Source: Amycolatopsis pretoriensis (GTDB lineage Bacteria > Actinomycetota > Actinomycetes > Mycobacteriales > Pseudonocardiaceae). Taken from it: 64,000 bases of DNA. The stretch spans positions 62,001 to 126,000 of the forward strand of contig NZ_FNUJ01000011.1 of assembly GCF_900107925.1 (NCBI RefSeq), written 5' to 3'. How positions within the stretch are numbered: position 1 is the first letter of the stretch; every line of letters starts with the position of its first letter. Of this stretch, positions 46,580 to 54,999 are shown piece by piece. The position numbers and the translations under genes were made by a program. The notes below the pieces were generated by a model. That model was not told the origin of the DNA. It saw only the letters and a program-made list of their open reading frames with translations, and made no database searches.

Positions 46580-47056
46580 CTACGCCTCCAGCCGGAGACC
46601 CCACACGTCGCTGGGCAGCAGGCCCGACTCGCCGGTGCCCGCGTTGAGCACGGCCGTGTACTTCTGCACGTCCACCGCGGAAATGCGGTCGGCGGGCGTC
46701 GGCGGCGTGACGGTGTAGGCGTAGCGGTCCAGTGACGTGAACGGGATCGGGTCGCTCTGCTTGTACTCGCCCTGCGGGGTGACGTACTCGTAGACGATCT
46801 GCCACGGCGCTTCGGCGACCTCGCCGGGCACGGAGATCTGCACGGGCTTGCCCGGGCGGACCTTCAGCGTGCGCGTGTCGCCCTTGGCGCTGCACGGCTG
46901 CGCGAGCTGCTGGGAGTAGTCGCACGTGAGCACCGGCGTGGTGTTGATCGTGTGGCCGTCGGCGTAGAACGTGACCTCGGCCGGGCCGGGTGCCGAACAG
47001 CCGGCCACCGCGAACCCACCGGCCGCAAGCAGGGCCACCACCCGGGAACGTCGCAT
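46580..47056 (-). CDS. DUF2771 lipoprotein (Rv0875c-like)
   Basis: 158-residue exported lipoprotein with lipobox VAGC after MRRSRVVALLAAGGFA. The mature part has EVTFYADGHTINTTPVLTCDY, with a further Cys in QPCSAKGD (probable disulfide), and the conserved VQISVPGEVAEAPWQIVYEY. DUF2771, function unknown. Eleven bases after the MFS gene on the same strand, as in M. tuberculosis. Confidence 0.8.
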   Translation of the reverse strand: MRRSRVVALLAAGGFAVAGCSAPGPAEVTFYADGHTINTTPVLTCDYSQQLAQPCSAKGDTRTLKVRPGKPVQISVPGEVAEAPWQIVYEYVTPQGEYKQSDPIPFTSLDRYAYTVTPPTPADRISAVDVQKYTAVLNAGTGESGLLPSDVWGLRLEA

Positions 47057-47067
47057 GGGTTCAGACC

Positions 47068-48951
47068 CTACCGGCGGGGCGCCGGGTCCCTGGGCAGGCC
47101 CTGGGCCGGGAAGCTGCCGGTCGGCTCGGGGCGCAGCGGCCGGTCGCCGCCGAGGCCCGGCACGAGCGAACCGCCGCGGCGCACCAGGTACGTCTGCGTG
47201 AGGCCGACCGCGAGCACGACCGTGATGACCAGGAAGCCGATCCAGTACGTCGGCGGCAGCAGCAGGCCCGCGCCACCGCCGAGGCACCAGGCCAGCTGCA
47301 GCACGGTTTCCGAGCGGCCGAACGCCGACGCGCGCGACTCCTCGGGCAGGTCCTCCTGGATGACGGCGTCGAGGCTGATCTTCGCCAGCGCGCTGGCCGT
47401 CGCGCCGACCAGGCCGACGATCGCGGCCGTGGCCAGGCCGGGCAGGATCGTCGCGACCAGCGCGGCGAGCACGCAGCCCGCCACGCACCCGACGATCACC
47501 TGGTCCGGGCTGCCGAAGTGCAGCCGCGAGCCCAGCGCGTTGCCGAGGAAGCCGCCGGCGCCCGCCGCGGCGCCGATCACGCCGAGCAGCAGCAGCTGCA
47601 TGAACGGCGTCTGGCCGGTGCCTTCGGTCTGGGCCTTGACCGCGAACGCGGCGAACATCATGAGGAAGCCGGTGAGCACGCGCACCGAGCCGTTGCCCCA
47701 CAGCGCGACGACGATGTGGCGCCCCATCGGCTGGCGGCGTTTCTTCTCGGTCGGGTGCGCCGAAAGCGACGTCGGGACCTCGCCCTCGGTCGCCTCCACC
47801 CAGGCCGGGATCCGCATCGACTGCACGGCGGCGGCGACGCAGATCAGCGCCGTGAACCACAGCGCGCCGGCCGAGCCGGTGATCGCGTTGACGCCGCTGG
47901 CCAGCGCGCCGAAGACACCCGCGGCGACCAGGCCGAACGTCGTCAGCCGGGCGTTGGTCTTGGAGAGCGTGATCTCCGACGGCAGCACCCGGGGCGTCAC
48001 CGCGGCCTTGAGCACGGTGAACGACTTGGACAGCACCATCATCCCGAGCGCGGCGGGGTAGAGCAGCCAGTCGTCGAAGTGCAGCGCCATGACGACGGCC
48101 ATCAGCCCCTGGCCGATCGACGACGCGCACATCGCCAGCCGCCGCCCGCGTTGCACGCGGTCGAGCGCGGGCCCGATCACCGGCGCGACCAGCGCGAACG
48201 GCGCGATCGTGATGAGCAGGTAGAGCGCGACCTTGCCCTTGCTCTCGCCGCTGGTCGCGGCGAAGAAGAGGGTGTTGGCCAGCGCGATCGCCATCGCCGC
48301 GTCGCTGGCGTAGTTCAGCATCACGGCGTAGGTCAGCGAGGTGAGGCCGGACTTTTCGGCGCCGTCGGCCTTCGTCGCGCGCTGGAAGGCGCCGACGGCC
48401 TGGCCGGTCAGCTGCCGGCTGCGCATCGCCGCGACCCGCGTGACGGTGATCTTCTTCGGCAGCTTCGGCGTGCCACCCGGCGTCCGCGGTTCTTCCCGCG
48501 GCGGCAGGGGCTCCGGCTCTGGCGGCCGCGGCTCGCCGTTGTACCCGCCGGTGTCGTAGTGCTCGTACTCACCGCTGCCGGGCCGGCGCTCACCCTGGTA
48601 GAAGCCGGGCGGCTCGCGGTGGATCCGGTCGGTGCGGTTCGGGTCGTGCGGCGGGTACGGCCGCGCGCCACGCGGTGGCTGTGGTGGCGGGGGCCGGTGC
48701 CCGGTGGGCGCGGCGGCGGTCGGGGCCTCGTTCGCGTCGTAGTAGCCGCCACGCTGAACGGGTCGTTCGACGCGGGTGGGCGGCGGCGCGCTGCGGTGTT
48801 CGACGCGGGTGTGCTCCGCCCGCGGCGGCGCGACCGCTTCCCGCCACGGCTTGGCCTGCCCGGCGCCCGGTTCCGGCGTCCAGCGTCGCTTCGACTTCCG
48901 GCCGCGCGGCTGCGAGCCGGAGCCGTCGGAGCGGGAGCCGAAGAGTGCCAC
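47068..48951 (-). CDS. MFS transporter with long cytoplasmic N-terminus (Rv0876c-like)
   Basis: 627 residues. Residues 1-170 are hydrophilic, Pro/Arg-rich and probably disordered. Residues 185-600 contain about 12 membrane helices with the MFS loop DRVQRGRRLAM. The conserved region around TVTRVAAMRSRQLTGQAVGAF just before the first helix is characteristic of this actinobacterial subgroup. ATG at 48951. Probably an exporter; substrate unknown. Operon with the DUF2771 gene. Confidence 0.85.
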   Translation of the reverse strand: MALFGSRSDGSGSQPRGRKSKRRWTPEPGAGQAKPWREAVAPPRAEHTRVEHRSAPPPTRVERPVQRGGYYDANEAPTAAAPTGHRPPPPQPPRGARPYPPHDPNRTDRIHREPPGFYQGERRPGSGEYEHYDTGGYNGEPRPPEPEPLPPREEPRTPGGTPKLPKKITVTRVAAMRSRQLTGQAVGAFQRATKADGAEKSGLTSLTYAVMLNYASDAAMAIALANTLFFAATSGESKGKVALYLLITIAPFALVAPVIGPALDRVQRGRRLAMCASSIGQGLMAVVMALHFDDWLLYPAALGMMVLSKSFTVLKAAVTPRVLPSEITLSKTNARLTTFGLVAAGVFGALASGVNAITGSAGALWFTALICVAAAVQSMRIPAWVEATEGEVPTSLSAHPTEKKRRQPMGRHIVVALWGNGSVRVLTGFLMMFAAFAVKAQTEGTGQTPFMQLLLLGVIGAAAGAGGFLGNALGSRLHFGSPDQVIVGCVAGCVLAALVATILPGLATAAIVGLVGATASALAKISLDAVIQEDLPEESRASAFGRSETVLQLAWCLGGGAGLLLPPTYWIGFLVITVVLAVGLTQTYLVRRGGSLVPGLGGDRPLRPEPTGSFPAQGLPRDPAPRR

Positions 48952-49000
48952 GTCTCAATCCTGCCTTACCGGGGGCCGGTTCCGCCTGCTCATCCGTGCT

Positions 49001-49780
49001 TTACGCGTTCTTCGGGACGAACCTCACCCGGAACGTGACCGGCCACTGCTTCCCCGTGAGCAAATATTCATCGGTGCCCGGGACGGCCGCTATGCCGTTG
49101 AGCACGGCTTCGGAGTCGGTCGTGTTCACCTGGGAGCGCAGCCGGCCTGCGTCGATCGTCGCGGTGACGTGCCCGGTGGCGGCGTCGATCCGCAGGACGG
49201 TGTCGGTGTGCCAAACGTTTGCGTAGACGTCGCCGCCGACGCATTCGAGCTCGTTGAGCTGGTCGCGCCCGACGTCGACGCTTCCGGTGACGGCGAAGGT
49301 CGCCGGGTCGCGGAAGGTCAGCTTGGACGAGCCGTTGCTCATCACGAGCCGGCCGTCGGCTTGGTGGCAGAGGCCCCAGCCTTCGCCGTCATACTTGACG
49401 CGGCGCAGCTCGGCGAGGGTCTTCGAGTCGCGTTCGATGGCGACGCCGTCCTGCCAGGTGAGCTGCCACAGCTTCGGCCCGAGGACGGTGACGCCTTCGC
49501 CGAAGAGAGGCGCGGGGAGGATGGCCGTCGTGGCGGGCGGGCCGCCGGCGGGGCCGGCGGTGAGCGTCGACTGCCCGGCGAGGCCGGTGCTTTCGTAGAG
49601 GAGGTCGCCGGCGAACTCGAGGCCTTCGGTGAAGGCGGCGGGGTCGTGCGGCAGGGTCGAGACGACCTGGACGGTGAGCTGTTCGGGGGCGGTTTCCCGG
49701 CCGGGTTCCTGGCCGGGGGCGGCGGCACAGCCGCTGAGCGCGGCGGCTGCCAGCAGGGTGGTGACGATCGGCGTGCGCAC
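49001..49780 (-). CDS. Glutaminyl-peptide cyclotransferase (secreted, beta-propeller)
   Basis: 259-residue lipoprotein (lipobox LSGC) of the plant/bacterial-type glutaminyl cyclase family, which converts N-terminal Gln to pyroglutamate. Key parts: PHDPAAFTEGLEFAGD, LYESTGLAGQSTL, YDGEGWGLC, LVMSNGSSKLTFRDP and LNELECVGGDVYANVWHTD. GTG at 49780 gives a clean signal peptide; the frame extends upstream to 49948 over the DUF3027 start. Divergent from the DUF3027 gene. Confidence 0.88.
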   Translation of the reverse strand: MRTPIVTTLLAAAALSGCAAAPGQEPGRETAPEQLTVQVVSTLPHDPAAFTEGLEFAGDLLYESTGLAGQSTLTAGPAGGPPATTAILPAPLFGEGVTVLGPKLWQLTWQDGVAIERDSKTLAELRRVKYDGEGWGLCHQADGRLVMSNGSSKLTFRDPATFAVTGSVDVGRDQLNELECVGGDVYANVWHTDTVLRIDAATGHVTATIDAGRLRSQVNTTDSEAVLNGIAAVPGTDEYLLTGKQWPVTFRVRFVPKNA

Positions 49781-49831
49781 GATGAACAGCCTGGCACGGG
49801 CGCCGGGGAGGCGTGCGGCACAATTGGCCGC

Positions 49832-51886
49832 ATGACGCTGCTGCTGACCCTCGACGACGGTTCCGTGCAGCGCAAGCTCGCCGATGCGGTGGAGTTCGCG
49901 CGCGCGGCGGTGCTCGAAGAAACGCCCGAGGAGCAGATCGGCACCCACGTGGGTGTCTCACGCGAGGACGCGGTCACGGCGAGTCACCTGTTCGAGGCCC
50001 AGGTCCCGGGCTACCGCGGCTGGCGCTGGTGCGTGACGGTCGCCCTGGCGGGCGACGACGAGCCGGTGACGGTCAGCGAGGTCGTCCTGGTGCCGGGCCC
50101 GTCGGCGCTGATCGCCCCGGCGTGGGTGCCGTGGGAGCGCCGGGTTCGAGCGGGCGACCTGGGCGTCGGCGACATCTTCCCGACGGACGAGAACGACCCC
50201 CGCCTGGCCCCGGCGTACGTGCAGTCGGACGACCCGGCGGTGGAGGAGGCAGCACTCGACGCGGGCTTGGGACGCGTCCACGTGCTGTCCCGTTTCGGCC
50301 GCACGGACGCGGCGGCCCGCTGGCACGGAGGCGAGTTCGGGCCTCGTTCGGACATGGCCCGCAGCGCCCCGGACGTGTGCGGGACGTGCGGGTTCTTCGT
50401 GCCGCTGGCGGGTTCGCTGCGCGGGGTGTTCGGGGTGTGCAGCAACGACATCGCCCCGGCGGACGGCCACGTGGTGGACGTGGAGTACGGCTGCGGAGCG
50501 CACTCGGAGGTAGAGGTCGAGGTGACGTCATCGGTCCCGGTGGCGGAGCTGGTGTACGACGATTCGTTGCTGGACTTCACACCGGCGCCATCGCTGGTGG
50601 AGTCACCGGCGGCCGAGCCGGAGACGGCGATCGCGGAGGCGGATGTATCGCCGGCGGAGGTGGAGCCGGAGCTCGCCACGGAGGCGGCGGAGTCGGACGC
50701 GGTCGACGAGCCGGCTGCTGTGGTCGCGGAGCCGGCGGCGACTGACGTGGTCGCGGAGCCGGCCGAGGCGACCGCCCAGCCCGAATCGGCCGAGGTGGAA
50801 GCGCCGGCTGCAGCCGAGGCCGAGAGCACCGGGACGGCGCAGCTCGAGACGGCTGCTTCCGCGGAAGCGGCCGGTTCCGCGCAGGTCGAGGCGGCAACTC
50901 CCGTGGCCGAATCCGTGACAGCCGAGCCGGCCGAGGTGGCTGCCGAGCCGCAGGCAGCGGTGGTGGAGCGCGAGGTTGAGCCCACGGCTGCGGCCGACGA
51001 GGTTGCCGAGCCGAAGGCTGCGGCGGTCGAGCCCACGGCCGCGCCCGATGCTGAGCCGGAAGCAGCCGAGGTTGCTTCGCCAGTGGAGGCCGAGGTGGTT
51101 GCTTCTGCGGGTGCGGCGGATTCCGCGCCGGTGGAGGCGGCAGCTCCTGGCTCCGAGCCGGTCGCGGAGCCGACCGATGCTGTTATCGAGCCGCAGGCAG
51201 CGGTGGCGCAGCCCGAGGTCGAGCCCACGGCTGCGGCCGACGAGGTTGCCGAGCCGCAGGCAGCGGTGGCGGAGTCCGAGGTCGAGCGCATTGCCACGGC
51301 CGATGTCGAGCCGGTCGATGCGGTTGCCGAGCCGCAGGCGGAGGTGGCCGCGCCCAATGCTGAGCCGGAAGCGGCCGAGGTTGCTTCGCCGGCGGAGTCG
51401 GCGCAGGCCGATGCAGTCGCCGAGCCGGAAGCGGCCGAGGCGGCTGTTGTCGAGGCTGATGTTCCCGAACCTGCCGAGGCGGAGCCGACCCAGGCCGAGG
51501 TGACCGATGCGGTTGTAGAGCCCACTGCGGATGAGTCGGCGCAGGGTCATGTTGCGGTGAGCGAGCCGGCTGAGGCTCAGGCGACCGATGCGGTTGAGGA
51601 GCCGTCGGTGCAGGGCGATGTCGCTGTGGCCGAGGCTGAGCCGGCGCCGACCGGTGCAGGCGACCAGCCGGAAGCGGCCGAGGTTGCTGAGCCCGCGCAG
51701 GCCGATGCGGTCGTCGAGGCTGACGTTCCCGAGGCTGAGCCGACCCAGGCTGAGGTGACCGATGCGGTTGCCGAGCCGGAGGCTGCCCCGGGAACCGGTG
51801 AATCGGCTCTGGCGCCGGCCGATGAGGCTCAGGCTCGGATCGATACCCCCGGTGGTGAAGCCGCCCGTGAGCAGCGGGACCTCTGA
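49832..51886 (+). CDS. DUF3027 protein with acidic repeat-rich C-terminal extension (Rv0877-like core)
   Basis: 684 residues. The first 250 match DUF3027: VSREDAVTASHLFEAQVPGYRGWRWCVTVA, VPWERRVRAGDLGVGD, and a Cys-rich segment (CGTCGFF, GVCSND, GCGAHSE) that may bind zinc. The remaining 430 residues are Ala/Glu/Pro/Val repeats rich in acidic residues, with recurring pieces VEPTAAADEVAEP, PEAAEVASP and EPTQAEVTDAV. The mycobacterial relative is only about 262 residues, so the tail is an expansion. ATG at 49832. Overlaps the next gene by 32 bases. Confidence 0.82.
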   Translation: MTLLLTLDDGSVQRKLADAVEFARAAVLEETPEEQIGTHVGVSREDAVTASHLFEAQVPGYRGWRWCVTVALAGDDEPVTVSEVVLVPGPSALIAPAWVPWERRVRAGDLGVGDIFPTDENDPRLAPAYVQSDDPAVEEAALDAGLGRVHVLSRFGRTDAAARWHGGEFGPRSDMARSAPDVCGTCGFFVPLAGSLRGVFGVCSNDIAPADGHVVDVEYGCGAHSEVEVEVTSSVPVAELVYDDSLLDFTPAPSLVESPAAEPETAIAEADVSPAEVEPELATEAAESDAVDEPAAVVAEPAATDVVAEPAEATAQPESAEVEAPAAAEAESTGTAQLETAASAEAAGSAQVEAATPVAESVTAEPAEVAAEPQAAVVEREVEPTAAADEVAEPKAAAVEPTAAPDAEPEAAEVASPVEAEVVASAGAADSAPVEAAAPGSEPVAEPTDAVIEPQAAVAQPEVEPTAAADEVAEPQAAVAESEVERIATADVEPVDAVAEPQAEVAAPNAEPEAAEVASPAESAQADAVAEPEAAEAAVVEADVPEPAEAEPTQAEVTDAVVEPTADESAQGHVAVSEPAEAQATDAVEEPSVQGDVAVAEAEPAPTGAGDQPEAAEVAEPAQADAVVEADVPEAEPTQAEVTDAVAEPEAAPGTGESALAPADEAQARIDTPGGEAAREQRDL
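50978..51256 (+). repeat. Direct DNA repeats in the DUF3027 tail
   Basis: A 36-base unit beginning GAGCCCACGGCTGCGG is identical at 50978-51013 and 51221-51256, offset 243 bases (81 codons). Further imperfect copies occur through about 51780, showing in-frame repeat expansion. Confidence 0.7.
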
Positions 51887-54686
51887 GGCCCACGGGACCG
51901 ACCCCTACGGCACCGCGCAGCTCCGTGACTCCACCCTGCGCGCCTGGCGGGACTCGCCCACGCGGCTGATCGAGGACACCAATGTCGAGCGCGATCTGCG
52001 CGTTGGCGCCTATCGGGATCGGCTCTTCGTCGAGCTTGCCCAGAACGCCGCCGATGCCGCCATGGCTCAGGGGACGCCCGGGAAGATTCGGGTGTCCCTT
52101 GTGGACCGGGAGCTTCGCTTCGCCAACACCGGTGCGCCCCTCGACGCGAGGGGTGTTGCCTCACTTGCCTCGCTGCGGGCCTCCGGTAAGACCGGTGACA
52201 CCGTTGGACGATTCGGCGTCGGCTTTGCCGCTGTTCGTACCGTCTCCGATGCCCCCAGCGTCGTCTCGACCAGTGGTGGTGTCCTCTTCTCCGCTGAGAA
52301 GACCCGTGAGGTCGCGGGCATCCAAGGGGATGTTCCCGTTCTCAGGCTTCCCTGGCCTGTAGCGGCTGATGTTCCGGACGGCTTTGACACCGAAGTTCGG
52401 CTCCCGCTCAGGGAAGATGTCGACGGACGGGCTCTTCTCGATCAGCTTGCCGAAGACATCGGCGACCTTCTCCTCGCTCTGCCCTGGCTCGCTGAAGCCA
52501 ATGTGGACGGTCGCGTTTGGACTCGTCAAAGTCAGGACGATGTCGTCGAGATTCGGGGACCGCAAAAGGAAACCCGGTGGCTGACTCATCGCGGTGACGT
52601 CGTCTGGGCCATCCCGGTCGACGAACACGGTCTCCCGCAACCCCTCGAAGAAGACGTTCTGCACGCCCCCACCCCGACCGACGACGGGCTCTCGCTGCCC
52701 GCGCGACTTCTCGCGACTGTGCCAGTCGAACCCTCGCGGCGCCGCGCACTGCCGGGGGCTGAACTGAGCACAGCGCTCAAGAGTGCCGCCGCCGAGTACG
52801 TGCAATTGGTGCGGCTGCTGCCCGCCGAACAGCGGTTCGCGCTGGTTCCTCGACCCAGGTTCCCGAAGTCCACTGTGGACGCGCAGTTGCGCGACGAAGT
52901 GATCGCCAATCTCAGCGCCGAACCGTGGCTGTCCACTCAGGATGGTCGCGACGTCGCCGGGAGGCAGGCGAAAGTCCTCGACGTCGAGGTCGACGGACTG
53001 CCCGAGCTGATCGCCGACGTCGTTCCGGGGCTGCTCAAGGGCGCCGCGCCCGCCAGTGTGCTGAAAGCCGTTTCCGTTCAGGTTGTCAGCATTGAAGAAG
53101 TGTTGGAAACGCTTACCGGCACCTCCCGGGAACCGAGCTGGTGGCACGACGTCTACGCGGCGCTCGCCCGGGCCGTCGAGTCGCACGCACTCGCGAGTGA
53201 ACGGCTGGATGGGCTTCCCGTCCCGCTCTCCGACGGCCGGACGTTGCCGGGAGCGCGCGGGTGCCTGCTCGTCGAGGGCTCGGCCGAGCTGCTCGAACTG
53301 CTGTCCGATGTGGACATTCCGGGACTGCGGCTCGTGCACCCCGCCGCGTCACACCCGCTGCTGGAACGGTTGGGCGCCAAGCAAGCCGACGCCCGCGAGC
53401 TGCTCAACGCCGACCAGCTGCGCGATGCCGTCGAGCGCAGTGTCGAAGACGTCCGGTCCGGTTTGGACGGTACGACGCTCGCCGGTGCCGTCCTCCGGTT
53501 GATCGCCGACTGCGGGGACGACGCGCCAAGCTGGGTCGGTGCCCTCGCCCTGCCCGCCACCGATACCTGGCGACGCGCCGATGAGCTGGTGCTTCCGAAT
53601 TCGCCGCTGCTGGACGTCTTCGACGAAGAAGTCTTCGAAGAAGATGGCGCCCTCGACGTTCTCGACGAGGACTTCGCCGAAGACTGGCCCGCCGACACGC
53701 TCAAAGCCGCCGGTGTGCTCGACTCGTTCGCGGTCGTCGTCGACGACGAGCCGCACGAACCCGATCACGACCTGCCCGACGAGGAAGCCTGGTGGGACTC
53801 GCTGCCCGAGCCGCCGTCGACGCTCGTCGCGATCCGGGACCTCGATCTCGTCGGCGATGACGCCTGGCCCGCCGCTCTCCGGCTGCTCGCCGCGCGGCCG
53901 GAAACGCTGCACGCCCTGCGTGCGCCCCGGGGGCACGCGGCGTGGTGGATCGCGCAGTACGCGGTCCTCGGCGACGCCGCACCCGCCGAATGGCGGATGC
54001 CCGGTGCCGACCTGGCCGGGCTCTACGACGAGGTCCCGGATCTCGGTCTGGGTGAAGATCTTCTGACGACGGCCGGTGTCCGGACCGATCTGCGACTGTC
54101 CACTGTGGACGAGGCGGAAGACGTCCTCGAGCGCCTTGCCGACCCCGAACGGACCATTTCACCGGGACTGGTGACCCGCGCTTACGACGCCGTCGTCGAG
54201 TCCGGGTTCGAACCCCGGCCGCCGCAAGCGGTGCGGGCTGCCGATGGGTCCGTTGTGGACGGTGCACTCGTGCTCGACGTGCCGTGGGTGGCCGGGGCGC
54301 TGGAGCCCGGTCGGTACGTCGTCGCGCCCGAGGAGCCGGAGCGGCTGGCCGACCTGCTCGACCTGCCGCTCGCGAGCACCGAAGACGCCACGGTGACCAG
54401 CGAGGGCGAGTACGCGCCCTGGGCCGACCTGCCCGCGCTCAAGCTCGTCGCCGATCAGCTCGGCCTGCGGCTGCCCGACGGCGGTGTCCTGGTGCACGAT
54501 CCGCTCACCGTGCGGATCCAGGACGCCGAGCACGACGTCCAGTGGTGGTCCGACGGCCGGCTGCACGCGGCCGACACCTCCGAGGGCCTCGCGCGCGCGT
54601 TCGCCTGGGCGGCCGGCCGCTGGCCCGACCGGCACCTCATCACGGCGCTGCTCGACGACCCCTCGCCGCGGACACTGCTGGCGTAA
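51855..54686 (+). CDS. Large sacsin-like HATPase protein
   Basis: About 943 residues. The N-terminus is a GHKL/HSP90-like ATPase: VELAQNAADAAMAQGTPG (N-box), RFANTGAPLDARGVASLASLRASGK and GRFGVGFAAV (G-boxes), as in sacsin-type proteins and MoxR-independent actinobacterial ATPases. The remaining 750 residues are acidic, with no recognised domain. Start uncertain: GTG 51855 or GTG 51867; neither has a strong ribosome-binding site, which fits translational coupling to the DUF3027 gene it overlaps. Possibly a chaperone; function unknown. Confidence 0.78.
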   Translation: MKPPVSSGTSEAHGTDPYGTAQLRDSTLRAWRDSPTRLIEDTNVERDLRVGAYRDRLFVELAQNAADAAMAQGTPGKIRVSLVDRELRFANTGAPLDARGVASLASLRASGKTGDTVGRFGVGFAAVRTVSDAPSVVSTSGGVLFSAEKTREVAGIQGDVPVLRLPWPVAADVPDGFDTEVRLPLREDVDGRALLDQLAEDIGDLLLALPWLAEANVDGRVWTRQSQDDVVEIRGPQKETRWLTHRGDVVWAIPVDEHGLPQPLEEDVLHAPTPTDDGLSLPARLLATVPVEPSRRRALPGAELSTALKSAAAEYVQLVRLLPAEQRFALVPRPRFPKSTVDAQLRDEVIANLSAEPWLSTQDGRDVAGRQAKVLDVEVDGLPELIADVVPGLLKGAAPASVLKAVSVQVVSIEEVLETLTGTSREPSWWHDVYAALARAVESHALASERLDGLPVPLSDGRTLPGARGCLLVEGSAELLELLSDVDIPGLRLVHPAASHPLLERLGAKQADARELLNADQLRDAVERSVEDVRSGLDGTTLAGAVLRLIADCGDDAPSWVGALALPATDTWRRADELVLPNSPLLDVFDEEVFEEDGALDVLDEDFAEDWPADTLKAAGVLDSFAVVVDDEPHEPDHDLPDEEAWWDSLPEPPSTLVAIRDLDLVGDDAWPAALRLLAARPETLHALRAPRGHAAWWIAQYAVLGDAAPAEWRMPGADLAGLYDEVPDLGLGEDLLTTAGVRTDLRLSTVDEAEDVLERLADPERTISPGLVTRAYDAVVESGFEPRPPQAVRAADGSVVDGALVLDVPWVAGALEPGRYVVAPEEPERLADLLDLPLASTEDATVTSEGEYAPWADLPALKLVADQLGLRLPDGGVLVHDPLTVRIQDAEHDVQWWSDGRLHAADTSEGLARAFAWAAGRWPDRHLITALLDDPSPRTLLA

Positions 54687-54689
54687 GCG

Positions 54690-54956
54690 TCAGAGCCGCT
54701 GGGCCGACTTCGACCCCCGGCGGGCGGCGGCACGCTGCCAGCCGATGATCGCCAGGCCGACGAACCCGAGCACGAACCCGGACAGCGCCGTCTGCACCCA
54801 CAGCCCCGAAGTCGTGAAGAAGAGCACCACCAGCGCGACAGCCCAGATCGAGGTGCCTACGATCACCACCGGCGTCAGGTCGGTCAGCTTCTTGGGCAGC
54901 TCCGGCGTGTGCCGCAACGAGCCCGTAACCTCCGGTGGATTGATCGGTTCACTCAC
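54690..54956 (-). CDS. DUF2530 small membrane protein (Rv0879c-like)
   Basis: 88 residues: VSEPINPPEV, then LPKKLTDLTPVVIVGTSIWAVALVVLF, and a second helix TALSGFVLGFVGLAIIGW ending in a basic RAAARRGSK tail. DUF2530, function unknown. GTG at 54956. Lies in the position of Rv0879c. Divergent from the NCS2 permease. Confidence 0.75.
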   Translation of the reverse strand: MSEPINPPEVTGSLRHTPELPKKLTDLTPVVIVGTSIWAVALVVLFFTTSGLWVQTALSGFVLGFVGLAIIGWQRAAARRGSKSAQRL

Positions 54957-54999
54957 GAGGTGCAGGGTACTCCGCAGCAGCGACAGAATGGGCAGGCCA

